Shown here: one piece after another, positions 44,701-55,456 of the stretch | How the letters are laid out: each line of letters opens with the position of its first letter | Numbering within the stretch: position 1 is the first letter of the stretch | From: Ulota crispa | Lineage: Eukaryota; Streptophyta; Bryopsida; Orthotrichales; Orthotrichaceae | Direction of reading: 5' to 3' | Assembly (NCBI GenBank): GCA_963920765.1 | Contig: OY987247.1 | Location: 20,618,471 to 20,682,470, forward strand | Length of the DNA stretch: 64,000 bases | The notes under the pieces: model-generated | Told to the model about the DNA's origin: nothing | Database searches by the model: none | What the model saw: only the letters and a program-made list of their open reading frames with translations | Translations under genes and position numbers: made by a program

Positions 44701-47700
44701 ATAGTGAGGCCAAATCCAATCTTTTGGAGGCAGAGTTGACAAGGGCAGAACTAAGCATGCCATATGCCAACCACGTTGGCACTAGTCACATAAAAGCAAA
44801 GTAGCCGCGCCTTTCTTCTCTCCACAAACAATTCAAAGTAATCCCTCTGGCACCATTGCCAACTTTGGCTACATAGTACCATCAATGGACAAGTGACAGA
44901 GGGTACAATTTTTAGAATGCTCCTTGCACTCTTGCCCATCTTTGCCTTCCAACAAGAGAATGCCACTTGACAAGACGTTCTTCACGCAAAAAATGGTACG
45001 TCTTGCTTTGACATCCAATGTGGTAGGCGCCTCACGCTACAAATACACAAAATCTTCTTGAGAGAACCTTGCAATTAAGGTCAATAAGTGTTGCTACAAA
45101 TGCGCAAATAACGCAAAGAATCTTGATGTTGGGCCATGTATAAGTTCTCCAAAGCCATAAGCATGGCCCTCTTGAAAAACTCAGCTCAATCATGTAGGCA
45201 TTGAGCCCAAATATCTGGACTATCCATGTCCACAACTAAAGCCAACTTTTCTTGCACAGAGCTGGGTAAAATAGGCTCCCTCTCACAGAGCAGCTGATAA
45301 GAACTGTAAGAGGCCAAAGAAGCCTACCTACTAAAATGGTAACCTATAGCAATCTATGGTAACATCAAATCTCCAACCCAATGGTTTCTACAAAGCAATC
45401 CATACTTGCGTAAACCACGTTTCATTGTCTGAACAACCCGTTCAGCCAAACCATCCGCCTCAGGGTGATCTTTAGAGGTGGTGCGGTGATCAATCAAAGC
45501 CTTGGTGTATAGAGTCTCAATAGCCTCTAAAAACTCTTGGCACTAATTTATTAAAAATTCAGCCGGTGCTCCCAAGCGTGTAAGTACTCGGACAAGAGAT
45601 GCTATAGCTGCTAACTCTGAACAGTTTTGAAGCAAAACAATTAGTTCACTTCATTTGCTAAAATGCTCTACCATCACTAATACGTATTTGGCTCCACGTG
45701 GGGTGACAACAAGCGGCTCAGCAAAGTCCAAAGACCAACGATAACCTAAATTCATGATAGGTAAAGGTCTCAACTGTGGTGATAAGGTGTTAAAACTTGA
45801 TCTCACGCGATTACACACCTTACACCAAGAAACATAGGTGGAAAATTGCTGATACATGCCAGTCCACCAATATTAATTGCATAACATAGAATGCATCCTA
45901 TGCACTCCAAAATGACCAAGCTCCTCATGCACTTGCCGTATCAAAGAAGATCTCTGGTCCAAGCGAGGAACTATACACCTAGCTCCATCCAGCCAAACTT
46001 GAATCAACAAGCCGTTATCCCAACGGAATCTTGCTATTTGATGGTGAATTTGGTCCCGCTCCATGTTAGAAATACACAAAAGAAAGCATCCATACTGAAG
46101 TTTGTGCAAGATCACCAAGTCTTTCCACATATCTCTAATACTCTGAGATTCATTGGGCTCATTATCCAAACCTAGATCAGCAACCTCAATAACAGAGCTT
46201 GACATCAAAATCAAATAAGCAATTGCGTGCCAGCCTAGAATTGCCTCTTTGTCACAATATCCATGCCATTTAGCACTAGTCAAATCCTCATTAAAAAGAT
46301 TTGGATTGCAAGAAAGCCTATCCACATTCAAGTTTGTGATACAAGCTTGGTGAACAACCTCAAAATCATAGTTTTGAAACAATAGAGCCCATCTAGCAAG
46401 CTTGCCAGTGAATTTATTTTACTCCATAAGCTACTTCAAAGGTTGATAATCTCTCACCAATGTAAACCGCTACCCATACATGTAAGGCCAAAAATGTGAA
46501 ATGGCCCATATAGCAGCTAAAGCTTTCCCCTCATAAGACAAATAGTTGGACTCTACCAAATTGTTATTTTGTAAAGCAAAGGCAATAATATATTCACGTC
46601 CTTCTTCATCTTTCTAAGTAAAAACTGCACCTAATCCCATTGCACTCCAATCCATATGCAATTGAAAAGGCTTAGTAACATCAAGACATAGAAGCGCGAG
46701 TGCTGAGCTCAACTTCTCCTTTAACGTATCAAAAACTAACTGCTGCTCACGGCTTCATGTCAAAATCTGATCTTTGCTAGTAAGCATAGTCAAAGGTTTG
46801 GCAGTCTAGCTAAAGTTCTTGACAAAGCGGCGATAATATTTTGCTAAGCCAAGAAATGCATGCAACCTTAGAACAAAACAAGGTGCTGGAAGCTTTTGAA
46901 GAGTATCCACCTTTGCCTACTGTACGCCAAGTCATCTTGAAACTATCATGTGTCCCAAATACAAGAACCGGTCATGGAAGAATTTGCACTTGCCATGATG
47001 CAATCGCAATCTTCACCCACGTAATCGCTCAAAAACGGCTTGCAAATGCCTTACATGCTCCTAAGGTAAACTACCAAAGATAATAACATCATCATTGTAC
47101 CACCAAGCAAATGGCAATCTAGTCAAAATATGGTCCATCACCCTCTGAAACTCAACAGGTGCGTTGTTAAGACCAAATGAAAGAAACTTCCAATGATAGA
47201 GTAGATCTTTGCCATCATGATCCATTCCCCATAATACAGTCTTCACACAATCTTCCAATCGTAATGGCATCTAGTGGTATCTAGATTTCAAATTTAATGT
47301 ACTAAAGATGTGAGCTGATTCCACTGCATCAAATAATTACTTTGGCACCAATATAGGATATTGGTTTGATTTGATCTTTTTATTAACTGGGTGGTAGTCT
47401 CTACACATCAGCTTCTCAATCCAGTTATCAAAGATATTCTTCTTAGAAAGCATCATCATAACACAAGCGTATTGGCTATTGGATAACTCAATCAATTTTG
47501 CAGCTAAAATCTTTTGACATTGGGCTTGAATACCAATCTTCTCAAAATTATTTAGCTTGTAATGACCTCTAAAGATAGGATGATCATCCTCAAGCTGAAT
47601 GTGAATGGGCTTGTTTTTGTAACCTTCCAAATCATGAAGGTTAAAAACAAATCAACTCCGATATAAGTGAATGAATGCTCGTACCCCATGTGCCTCAACA

Positions 47701-47990
47701 TCTGTAAAATGATGACTTAAACCAAAAACCAATCATCAAACTCTATAGTAGTCTATAGAGGTGATGGAGGTAGAAGTCAAAGAATCAGAAGATATAGAAG
47801 TTGCAATGTCCCTACATTGTTGAGACAACTCCTAACGGATAGTCTACAGTAGCACAACATCATTAGAATACTAAAGTGTAGTCGCCAAAACTAGTAATTC
47901 TTGCTGGTTCTTTGGAAAAGCGGTAGCAAATGCCAAGGTCTTCTGTCGTAGTACAAGAAAGTACTTATCCTCTTATTAGCATTCAAAAGT
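44701..47990 (-). pseudogene. Ty3/gypsy pol with C-terminal PHD finger, broken
   Basis: Minus-strand polyprotein relic. The reverse transcriptase starts near 47640 (DDHPIFRGHYKLNNFEK, RDYHPVNKK, FGLNNAPVEFQRVMDHIL, YNDDVIIF with the YxDD motif near 47090). The region 46840-46400 encodes LGLAKYYRRFVKNFS and RNase H (LHMDWSAMGLG, LSYEGKALA). Integrase: HEELGHFGVHRMHS (HH) and CKVCN (CC) near 45930-45815, WSLDFAEPL with the first D near 45735, a damaged LINxCQEFL, and HPEADGLAERVVQT with the E near 45450. Downstream is a zinc-binding end: CKEHSKNCTLC near 44920, then a PHD-type domain 44835-44701 (CxxC with the first Cys now TGA; LLLCDxCQRGWHMACLVLP; WIWPHY where the final cysteines are lost). 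Gag is not recognised nearby. Many single-base stops. Confidence 0.85.
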
Positions 47991-49189
47991 GTCAAAATGC
48001 CAATAAGGTAACTCATTTATTGTTCCTACAAAGATTTAGTTTGTAGATCCTTAAAATGACCAGAACAGGATAGTCAAACTTTGTTTAGAATTTGCAACAA
48101 CACACCAAGACAAATACACACACAAAATAACCAAAATATCTATATAATTATCCAAACATTTGCTATAAAATCTGGCTCTGGTTAGGACATTTAACTATGA
48201 CAAGGTAAATTCAGCCTCTATAGCAGAGGGTTCCGCTATTTGATTAAGGAAGGCAGCGTGAGTTCCTACCCTTTGACAATTTATAGTGAATGAAATATCA
48301 CTAAATGAAACAATAACAAAAAACACAAGGACAGCTGGATGCAATTACTTCCTCACAGCCAATCCGAAAATGATTCTAGAAGGACAGGTCACTTAGGAAA
48401 CCACAACTCCAAATTACTATAACAACAGACCCTTCCTGACCTGATTCCTGGTGCTAAAATGGTCACCGGATTCCTAAAGGATCCCTGTTCCTTTGCTCAC
48501 AATCACTCCTGGTAGTAGTAGAACCTCTCAATTGGCACCTAGCATGCATTAGGGCTACTACCCGAATTGCATCTAATCTAAGATTGGCTATCCCTCACAA
48601 GAGTACCCGGATCATAAACCCAAACAGGAACTGCTCCTTAGAACAAGCAGTTTTCCAACCACCTCAATAATGCTACAGAAACCTGATCAGACAAGATTCC
48701 GGGACTACATCTGTTTTCTTCACGCTCAACGTCCGGCTACCCGCACAAATCAATGGTTCTAGCACTGCCGGCATACCAACATTGCACCAAATCATCAACT
48801 CAAGACTTTGAAGTGGAAATCTGGAACTTGTTGTGTACAAAGAAAATCAAAAATATAAAATTTCTTGCGGCAAAAATGGTACAGTTGCCCCTAATATCTA
48901 ATTCCTAGGAATCATCAAAAAGCTTCCTGAAGGTAAAGTTACTGATCAGAGAATGACACGTTTCATTCTCCAATCCAAAAAGGTGCATCTGAACTCTCAC
49001 TGCAAGCTGCCCCTAAAAGTAGATCTCAGATCCTGAAATCTAGGATCTACAATCCTAGAATCTGGGATCTAAGATCTTGAAAGTAGCAAGACAAGAGGTC
49101 ATCCCTAATTTCTTGTAAAAGCCTCCTCTTTATTTCAAATTACAAACTAGCACTCTATACTAGATGAAAGCTAGTTATTCTTGTTCTTG
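47991..49189. other. Non-coding stretch between gypsy pol and the unknown ORF
   Basis: No frame recognised. It contains short runs related to each other (AGATCTCAGATCCTGAAATC..., 49022-49080) and resembles LTR or untranslated DNA in composition. No matching direct copy was found elsewhere in the window, so it is not assigned as an LTR. Confidence 0.3.
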
Positions 49190-49269
49190 TTCTTCTTTGC
49201 TGCAGGTGTGGCTGGTTTGGCAACTCTCTTACATGTTTAGAGTCGTCAAGCCGGAGCTCGGGAACTTCT

Positions 49270-51019
49270 TGTTGCTTTCCCTTTCCTTTTTGCGCGCTTT
49301 TCTTTCGTAAGCCTTACAGCTTCCGGGTCTGTGTCCTCGAAAGATTCCATCAAAGTCTTAGTCTCCTCATCACTATTGGTGCTGAAGGTAGAGGGGTTTA
49401 CCATCCAAGTTGATTATTGCAACTGGGGATGTTGACTTCCTAGAGCGTTGAGGAGTACGTTTCTTCTTGACAAGACTTGGTACTCGGACAACACCTCCAG
49501 TGGCAAGAGTTACCTAGGTTTGACTCAGAGTACGCAATCCAAGAATTGACCCTTCTCTAGGTCCAAAGTCACACTTGCTAGGCAACCACACGGAACAAGG
49601 TGTCTTCACTTCCTCTGATCCCTCCTTAACAATAGGACAAGGAAACGGCAAAGGTGGAGTTTTCCAGGCAGATGTGGCTTCATTCCTCTTAGATCCTTCT
49701 CCTTCTTCCGGCATCTTGCTCTGACCATGCAAGATTGTCCGCATCTCCTGCAACGCTTCCTCTATCTGGCCTGCATATTCCACCAATACCTCCACAAGCT
49801 TGGCACTACTTGTTGATCCCATCTTCAGCACTTCCTCATGGAACATCTTAGCCTTTGCTACCGCGTCCTCTAGAATGGTGACCATACTCCGGAGCCAAAC
49901 CATATCTTGGTAAGCGCGTTGGGCTAACTTGTCCTCCTCCGATTGCTGTTGCAATTGTGAGGTGAGGGCTGTCACCTATCTGGAGAGGTTTTGCACCTCC
50001 ATGTGGCTCTTCTTCCAGCTCCAATAGAGATCCTTCACCGTCTCATAGAGTTTATTTTGATGGACAGCATTTGTTAATACCAGCAGGTTGTAGAGAACAT
50101 CTCTATCAAACATGACTACCTCATGGATCCCTTGAATTTGACTAATAATATTAGAAAAAGGTTCTTTATTCTTGTAGTTCTTTGGATTTTTCTTGACCGG
50201 CTTTGCCAGAGATTTGGAAGCCTTAGTAGGTTCCTTGCCCTTCTCTTTGGCTTGCTCTTGTCTCTTTGGTTTGAAGGGCTCTTTTGCTTTTGCTTTTGGT
50301 TATTTTTCTCACTCCGGTTCTTATTCCAATTTGGATTCCGGTTTCGAGGTGATGTGAAATCTCATCATCACCTCGGCAGCTTCATAGGATCTACTCTCCT
50401 TGTCCTTCAATAATTCAAGATGTTTATACAAATGGAACAAAAAAGGGCGGAGCCATGATGGTTTAGTGTTCCCTATTGTGTTCAATAATTTCAACTCTAA
50501 ATCTTTGACAACTATCCCCCAATTCACCGCTCTCTCCAACGATAGTGCACCAAAGATGGTGTTAGCATAGGTAAGAGTGAGGGTGCTAGGTCTGTCTAGA
50601 AGTAGAATCGGTGTCAAGAACTCTAGGACTTTCCTACTTTGGGAATCTTGACAATCGGTAATCAAATACTTGTTCTTTTTATGAGGTTCTACAAAAAACT
50701 TCTCCTCACTATACTCCTCTCCCCGAGGGCAAAGCCCCTTTTCTACACTTGCAAAGGAGTTTACTCTGGTCCAAACCTCTTTCAACCAAGTATCCGGATG
50801 AGTTTGTTTAGAGTTGTCCCACTATCTTACTAGATCCTCTAACAATTCCCAAATCGTCTCCCTGTCTTTCAAACTCAAGGGAACCTTGAAGAACTCCTTG
50901 CAACCCATCTAGTGCAAAACCTCCTCTAATATCTTTCTTGTGTCAAGATCTGCTGGAACTCTTGGAACTATCAACCTAAGTGCAATTGGTGCTTCCTCTC
51001 CCTTATCCATCCTACCCAT
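49270..51019 (-). CDS. Unidentified ~580-codon reading frame, probable retroelement gag-like protein
   Basis: One minus-strand frame from ATG at 51019 (MGRMDKGEEAPIALRLIVPR) continuing in phase to about 49270 with scattered single stops (50911, 50827-area, three near 50310-50323, 49980, 49514). Order: N-terminal region ILEEVLHxMGCKEFFKVP; a compact domain 50785-50330 (ILLLDRPSTLTLTYANTIFG, ERAVNWGIVVKDLELKLLN, KPSWLRPFLFHLYKHLELL); a lysine-rich linker (KAKAKEPFKPKRQEQAKEKGK); a long helical, coiled-coil-like block (LQQQSEEDKLAQRAYQDM, VAKAKMFHEEVLKMG); a Pro-rich tail. No zinc knuckle, protease or RT motif. I do not recognise the family. The lone-ORF layout and stop pattern suggest a silenced transposable element rather than a host gene; a gag-like structural role is a guess. 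Confidence 0.5.
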
Positions 51020-51554
51020 GGCTTTGAAAGTGGGTGAAGAAAACTTGCAACCAACAACTCACTCCACATGATAGCCTATCGCTCACAGTGTCTCTACACT
51101 CTTCTCTCACAATAATCATGCGAAAAGCAAAGATCAAGAAACAAGATGAATGAGACTTTGAAAGTGAACTTGTCTTCTCCCTCACAAGCTCATGATTAGG
51201 AATCCTCCATTGAATTGTTGCAATTGTTCTTGTAATAATAATTACAGGATAAGCCGTTGCCATTATTCCTAATTCTTCTGTTAGTGACCGTTGGTCACCG
51301 GGCAATGTATTTATTGTTACCGGAATTCATCCCACCAGCGCATTGTGTAACCCAGTTTATACTTCCAAGCAAACATTTTTGGTTGAACAGGAAACTATTT
51401 CTGGTTTGGTGGGAAATTGTTAATCTCCTGTTAATCATTTTAACTACTTAAGGAATTGCAAAATTCCTTAATTGATAATTTCAATAAATTTCTCTTTTTT
51501 ACTATGTAAAAATAGAAAATTTATTTGAATAGGAAGATTTTACATATTTTTATG
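51020..51554. other. Spacer between unknown ORF and LINE-B break
   Basis: No coding sequence recognised. It would be the 5' leader or LTR of the element carrying the 49.3-51.0 kb ORF; no matching direct repeat was found on the other side. LINE-B ends abruptly at its right border. Confidence 0.3.
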
Positions 51555-52708
51555 GTCTAAAATCCTGAAGTTGACTTTTTAGGTTGCGACACCTTCCTTC
51601 TACCTCTATTTGTGGTATGTAGATTTGCTCTCTCTTATCTCCAAAAGCCTGAAAGAAGGCTTTAGTACAGCGGTTTCCTTTACAAGACCAGTTTGCTGCA
51701 TTATTGTGGTACTGGGTGTTCAAAATGGTCAATGAAATGTTGTGTAGGACAATCTTGGCGGCATTCCATATAGCCTTTGTGCCCTGGTTTCTTGGGTGCC
51801 TGGTTAGGAAGGCCTTCGTTTCTCTCACTTGTTTCTGCGCCTCCCTCTCCTTTTGGTACCTTTGGTTCCTTTTTTCCTTCCCTATACGTGTGGCCACTTT
51901 GACCAGTCTCTTCTGTGCTGTACTCACTCGCTCCAACCATGTGATGCCATCCGCTTGCTCATGGTCATTCTAGGCTAGGAGGAGGCGGGTTTTGTATTCT
52001 TTGTTCTTCCAAATAGCTGCTTGCATACTTTTTTGTTTGGCCTCTTTTTGTCTTGTTGGAAGCAGTATCAATGATATCATAGTGTGGTTTGAGATTCTTG
52101 TGTGCGGATGTGTGGTGAACACAACCCCCTGATCTCCCAAGGCCTTAGACTTGTAATGCATGTCAATATGCGTGCTTTTGCGTTTGTCTCCTCCTTGACC
52201 ATTGTCCCACGTAAAGCATTTGTTTAAAGCAGCGCAGATGCTATCTGTGTGCGTTATGTCTTCTAGTCTATAATGGTCAAGCATTCTATTCCAAGCTATT
52301 TTCTCCCTGCAAACCACTTTGCGGCTGAGGCATGAGTGTTGGAGCCAATCTGCCACTTCCTTTGTCATGTTGAAATTGCCTATTAGTATGAATTTGTCCC
52401 CCTGGACATCTGCGTCCACAATTGCGTGCCACAAGGCTTTACATTTGCTTGAGTTGCAAAGGGCATATACATTCATTATCATGGCTTTTTTGTTGTCTCT
52501 TGATCTGATAGTTGCATACTGGGTTCTGCCCTCCGTGATGGTGGCTTTTGTGCATAGCCAATTGGCCATCTCCGGTGCTAGTAATATAGCAGTGAGAGCC
52601 CTTCATGTGGTACCTTACTCTCCAATCACTACTGGATTCCAAAATTTCCTCTCTTGCGCAAATAGGAGGCTTCTCCTATGGTTGTTGCACCTATCCGCAC
52701 TCATCTAG
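51555..52708 (-). pseudogene. LINE-B ORF2, endonuclease part
   Basis: Apurinic-type endonuclease (EEP) domain of a LINE, which nicks target DNA for reverse transcription. Visible: IMNVYALCNSSKCKALWHAI (52480), FILIGNFNM (N where GDFN is usual, 52390), IAWNRMLDHYRLED, FTWDNGQGG, HIDMHY and SNHTMISLIL (52060). It is followed by a linker 51936-51555 (VATRIGKEKRNQRYQKEREA, WNAAKIVLHN) that matches LINE-A at 58847-58347. The reading frame changes near 52570 and the sequence ends before the RT. Confidence 0.8.
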
Positions 52709-52739
52709 TGTTCTTGTATAAGGAAGACTTGAGGGGGTG

Positions 52740-54960
52740 TGCTCATTCTATCTAGGAATTGATAGATGTATAGTTGTTTTTTGGCACCTTGGTCCTTAGT
52801 ACCTGTGCCCCTAATGTTGATGAGGCTATGGATAAACCTTCCTCCATCAAGTTGCAGTTGACCCCGCTAGGCTTTGGCTTGGATTTGCGGCTGGTCTATC
52901 CATCTTTGAAGCTGTCGTAACTAGTGTTGTGGGAGTTACCTCTAGTGCTCTCAACTTCTTGAGGGGTTGTTGGAGGGAGGTATTCATACTCGGTTCCCAC
53001 CCCTCAGTCACCTGCACCGTATCTTGTAAGCCTGCCCATTTGGCGAACAGGTAGTTTTCCATTTCACGGCCTTTGCCATCTATGCGCTTGTCAATTTTGT
53101 TGCTGTCAATCCACGTTATGGATATTTTTGTTCTGGCCTTGGTTTTGGAACCACCAGTATTGTTGCAAGAATTGTGAGTTCCTTCACCTCCTTGTCTCCG
53201 TTCGATCTTGCAGCCCAGCTTACAGTCTCCCAATGCTGCAAGCGTGGAGGTTTCCTTAGTCTCTCCTGCATGATTCCTTGCAGGCTAGCTAATATTCTAC
53301 CTTTAAGCATAGTTACTCCTACCTCCTATGGTGTGAAGGATATGGGTGTGGGGTCGAGCAGTTCCAACGTGTCATTTTTACCTAGTAGGACTATTTTACC
53401 CTATGAATTCTTCATATAAATGATTGGCCATATGGTTAAAAATTTCTGGCCTTCCCTCTCCCTTGGGTCGTTTTTTGCATTGAACGTCTCTTTGAGTTCT
53501 TCTTTTGATAATGATGCCCAGAGGTCTGCTGAAGGTCTACAGGAGGAGTGATCTTGCTTTTTGTGCTCCTAGAATTGCCCCTTTAAGGTACCTTGTGGCT
53601 CAAAGTTTCCATCACCAATATGACGTGACAATGCTGGGAGCCTTTTTTGAAGGTGGAATTTGCGTGGGAGTGGTGTGAAGTCAGGGGTTGCCCCCTTCTA
53701 AAGTGCAGGGAATTCCTCTCTTGGCTCCCTAGGTGTTTCCTTTGTTGGCATGTGCTAGACTTTGTCCTCTTCCATTACCTCACTTAATGGGTTAAACCGG
53801 TTCTTTGTATCTGGTCTTGGAGAAGAAGGTGTCCGAGTTTCCATTGCTCCCGTCTCACCTTGTCTTGTCTCTTGCCAAGTCAATCTTCCCCTATTATTCC
53901 TACTTGCCTTGGCTGGAGTGAAGCCTCCTTGGTTGAGATCCTTGGCTTCTTCTGGAATCTGTCTTTTGCTCTCCTACCTTTTTTTAACCCTCCTCTGGTT
54001 GTGTACCCCTTTTCCCCAGTGGGCAGTCTCTGGTTTTGTGGCCAAAGCGCTAGCATCTAGAACATTGGTTGTGTAATCTTGCATAAAAGACTTGCTGCTT
54101 GTATTGCTCCACTATCTCCGATTTTTCCCTCAGTACTAGGATTCTCAATACCAATGGTTGCTTGGCTAAATTGTGAGCCACAACATTAACAATTGGTCTT
54201 GAGGGACGCTTGCTAGCGGAATGGGATTCTTCAATTCCTATGACTCTTTCGATCATCCCCCCTAAGGTGCGTAGCCATGTATTCAAGGCTAGTAGCGGAT
54301 CCAATTTAGGGAATTGTACCTTAATGTGGGGTATTGGTTTAGGCTTTGCAACCCTAGGCACCTTGGCAAAGTTGTTTGGCCAATGGGAGAAATTCATGAC
54401 TTTCCCTCCCAAGCATAGATTGGACATTTTGATACATTTTTGTGCCCTTGATGCGCTTGGAAATTGTGGCGTAAAATTCCCCTTAGCAAGCATCTGCAAG
54501 GCAATGAAAGTGTCTCCAATGTCCTTTCAAAGATAATTCAAGACGATGGGATAACCTAGTGATGTTCCTTGAAGTTTGTCTAGCACCAATAGCCTGTACT
54601 TCTTGTATCTTGTGTTCCTCAGCTCCTGGAGCTGTTTAATGGATATTTAAACTGTCGGTTTCTAGCTTGGATCTATGTATGTCTTCTTTGCTTTCTCTTG
54701 TGTGTCTTCATCTAGCATGGAACTCCTCTCAACTTCTCTCAATTTTGCTGGCAAGTCCTCCCATCTGAGGTCCTTAGTTGATGGCAATTTTGGTGATCTC
54801 TTTGGAATCTCCCGCGGCTCTAGAAGTTGCTCCTCCAGCCTTGAATCTTCAATATATTGTAATCAATTCTCCTCCTATGCATTCGAATGTGTTGGCTACG
54901 GTGTACGTGCTGTACTCCGTTTTTTTCTGCCATTTGTGCCTTAACAGTGCCTTCTGCTAT
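52740..54960 (-). pseudogene. LINE-B ORF1 (RNA-binding, CCHC zinc knuckle)
   Basis: ORF1 protein of a plant L1 LINE, which coats the element RNA. A domain like DUF4283 (LQMLAKGNFTPQFPSASRAQ, VMNFSHWPNNF, KPKPIPHIKVQFPKLDPL, 54500-54300) is followed by a spacer and a zinc knuckle CSRCxRFGHKTRDCP (about 54054-54010) with one stop in it. The C-terminal part 53310-52850 (LRKPPRLQHWETVSWAARSN, LTILATILVVPK) matches LINE-A at 60220-60040. Frameshifts and stops are frequent. Confidence 0.75.
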
Positions 54961-55207
54961 TAGCTTCAAAATGTCAGCATAGAATTCTTGATACTCTCTG
55001 TCTGCAATGAACCCTTATATACTGCGGCTCTTTGAGTAAGAATACAATGTGGTCAGCTTTGTCTTCTCCAATCTTGATAGCCTATAGCAATTTGGAATTG
55101 TAACAGTGCACAACAAATCCACTCACGTTGATTGCATTGCTTTCCAGAAACCCTAAGGCTCCGTCTCATTGTTGCTCTCAATAGAGCTTGAAAAAAAAAA
55201 AAAAAAA

Positions 55208-55425
55208 CCCCCTATTATTCCTTTCTTTGGCAAGTATTTAAAATTATGACCTTACAAGGGGTCACCAAGACCAATCTTTCAATATAATCCCAAATTAATC
55301 CCACATGTCAAAGACCCTTATTGAAAGATGATGTGAAAGTTTCAAGTCATTCCAACACTTTCTAAAATATATTTTGGACAAGTCCTCTATTATCCCTTCC
55401 TTGAAATGCCTTGCAGCTTGTAGGG
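55208..55425 (-). repeat. 175-bp monomer at the 5' end of LINE-B
   Basis: About 1.2 copies of the unit that forms the 62083-64000 array: GGCAAGTATTTAAAATTATG, ACAAGGGGTCACCAAGACC (55254), AATTAATCCCACATGTCAAA, AAGTTTCAAGTCATTCCAAC and a second TCCTCTATTATCCCTTCC at 55385. The repeat stops at about 55405-55425, directly against the 3' end of LINE-A. Confidence 0.9.
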
Positions 55426-55456
55426 ATGTGCCCTAGACCCGTCATTGACGGTTTAC

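Larger units (their letters stand above)
51555..55425 (-). mobile_element. LINE-B: L1-type retrotransposon lacking RT
   Basis: Non-LTR element read leftward: about one 175-bp monomer (55425-55208), a 17-base T-run in the sense strand (55207-55191), an untranslated leader, ORF1 (about 54960-52740) and the endonuclease half of ORF2 (52708-51555). The sequence then stops; RT and the 3' end are missing. Loss of the 3' side is not what ordinary 5'-truncated LINE integration gives, so later deletion or interruption is likely. Confidence 0.8.

Noticed and set aside
51704..54960. Several plus-strand ORFs (51704-51973, 52319-52708, 53762-54076, 54210-54536)
   Set aside because: They are shadows of LINE-B ORF1 and ORF2 on the minus strand.
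55191..55207. A-run taken as the poly-A tail of a plus-strand retroelement
   Set aside because: The ORFs on both sides read on the minus strand, and the same run occurs at the same place 5' of LINE-A (62067-62082), so it is an internal T-run of the LINE leader.
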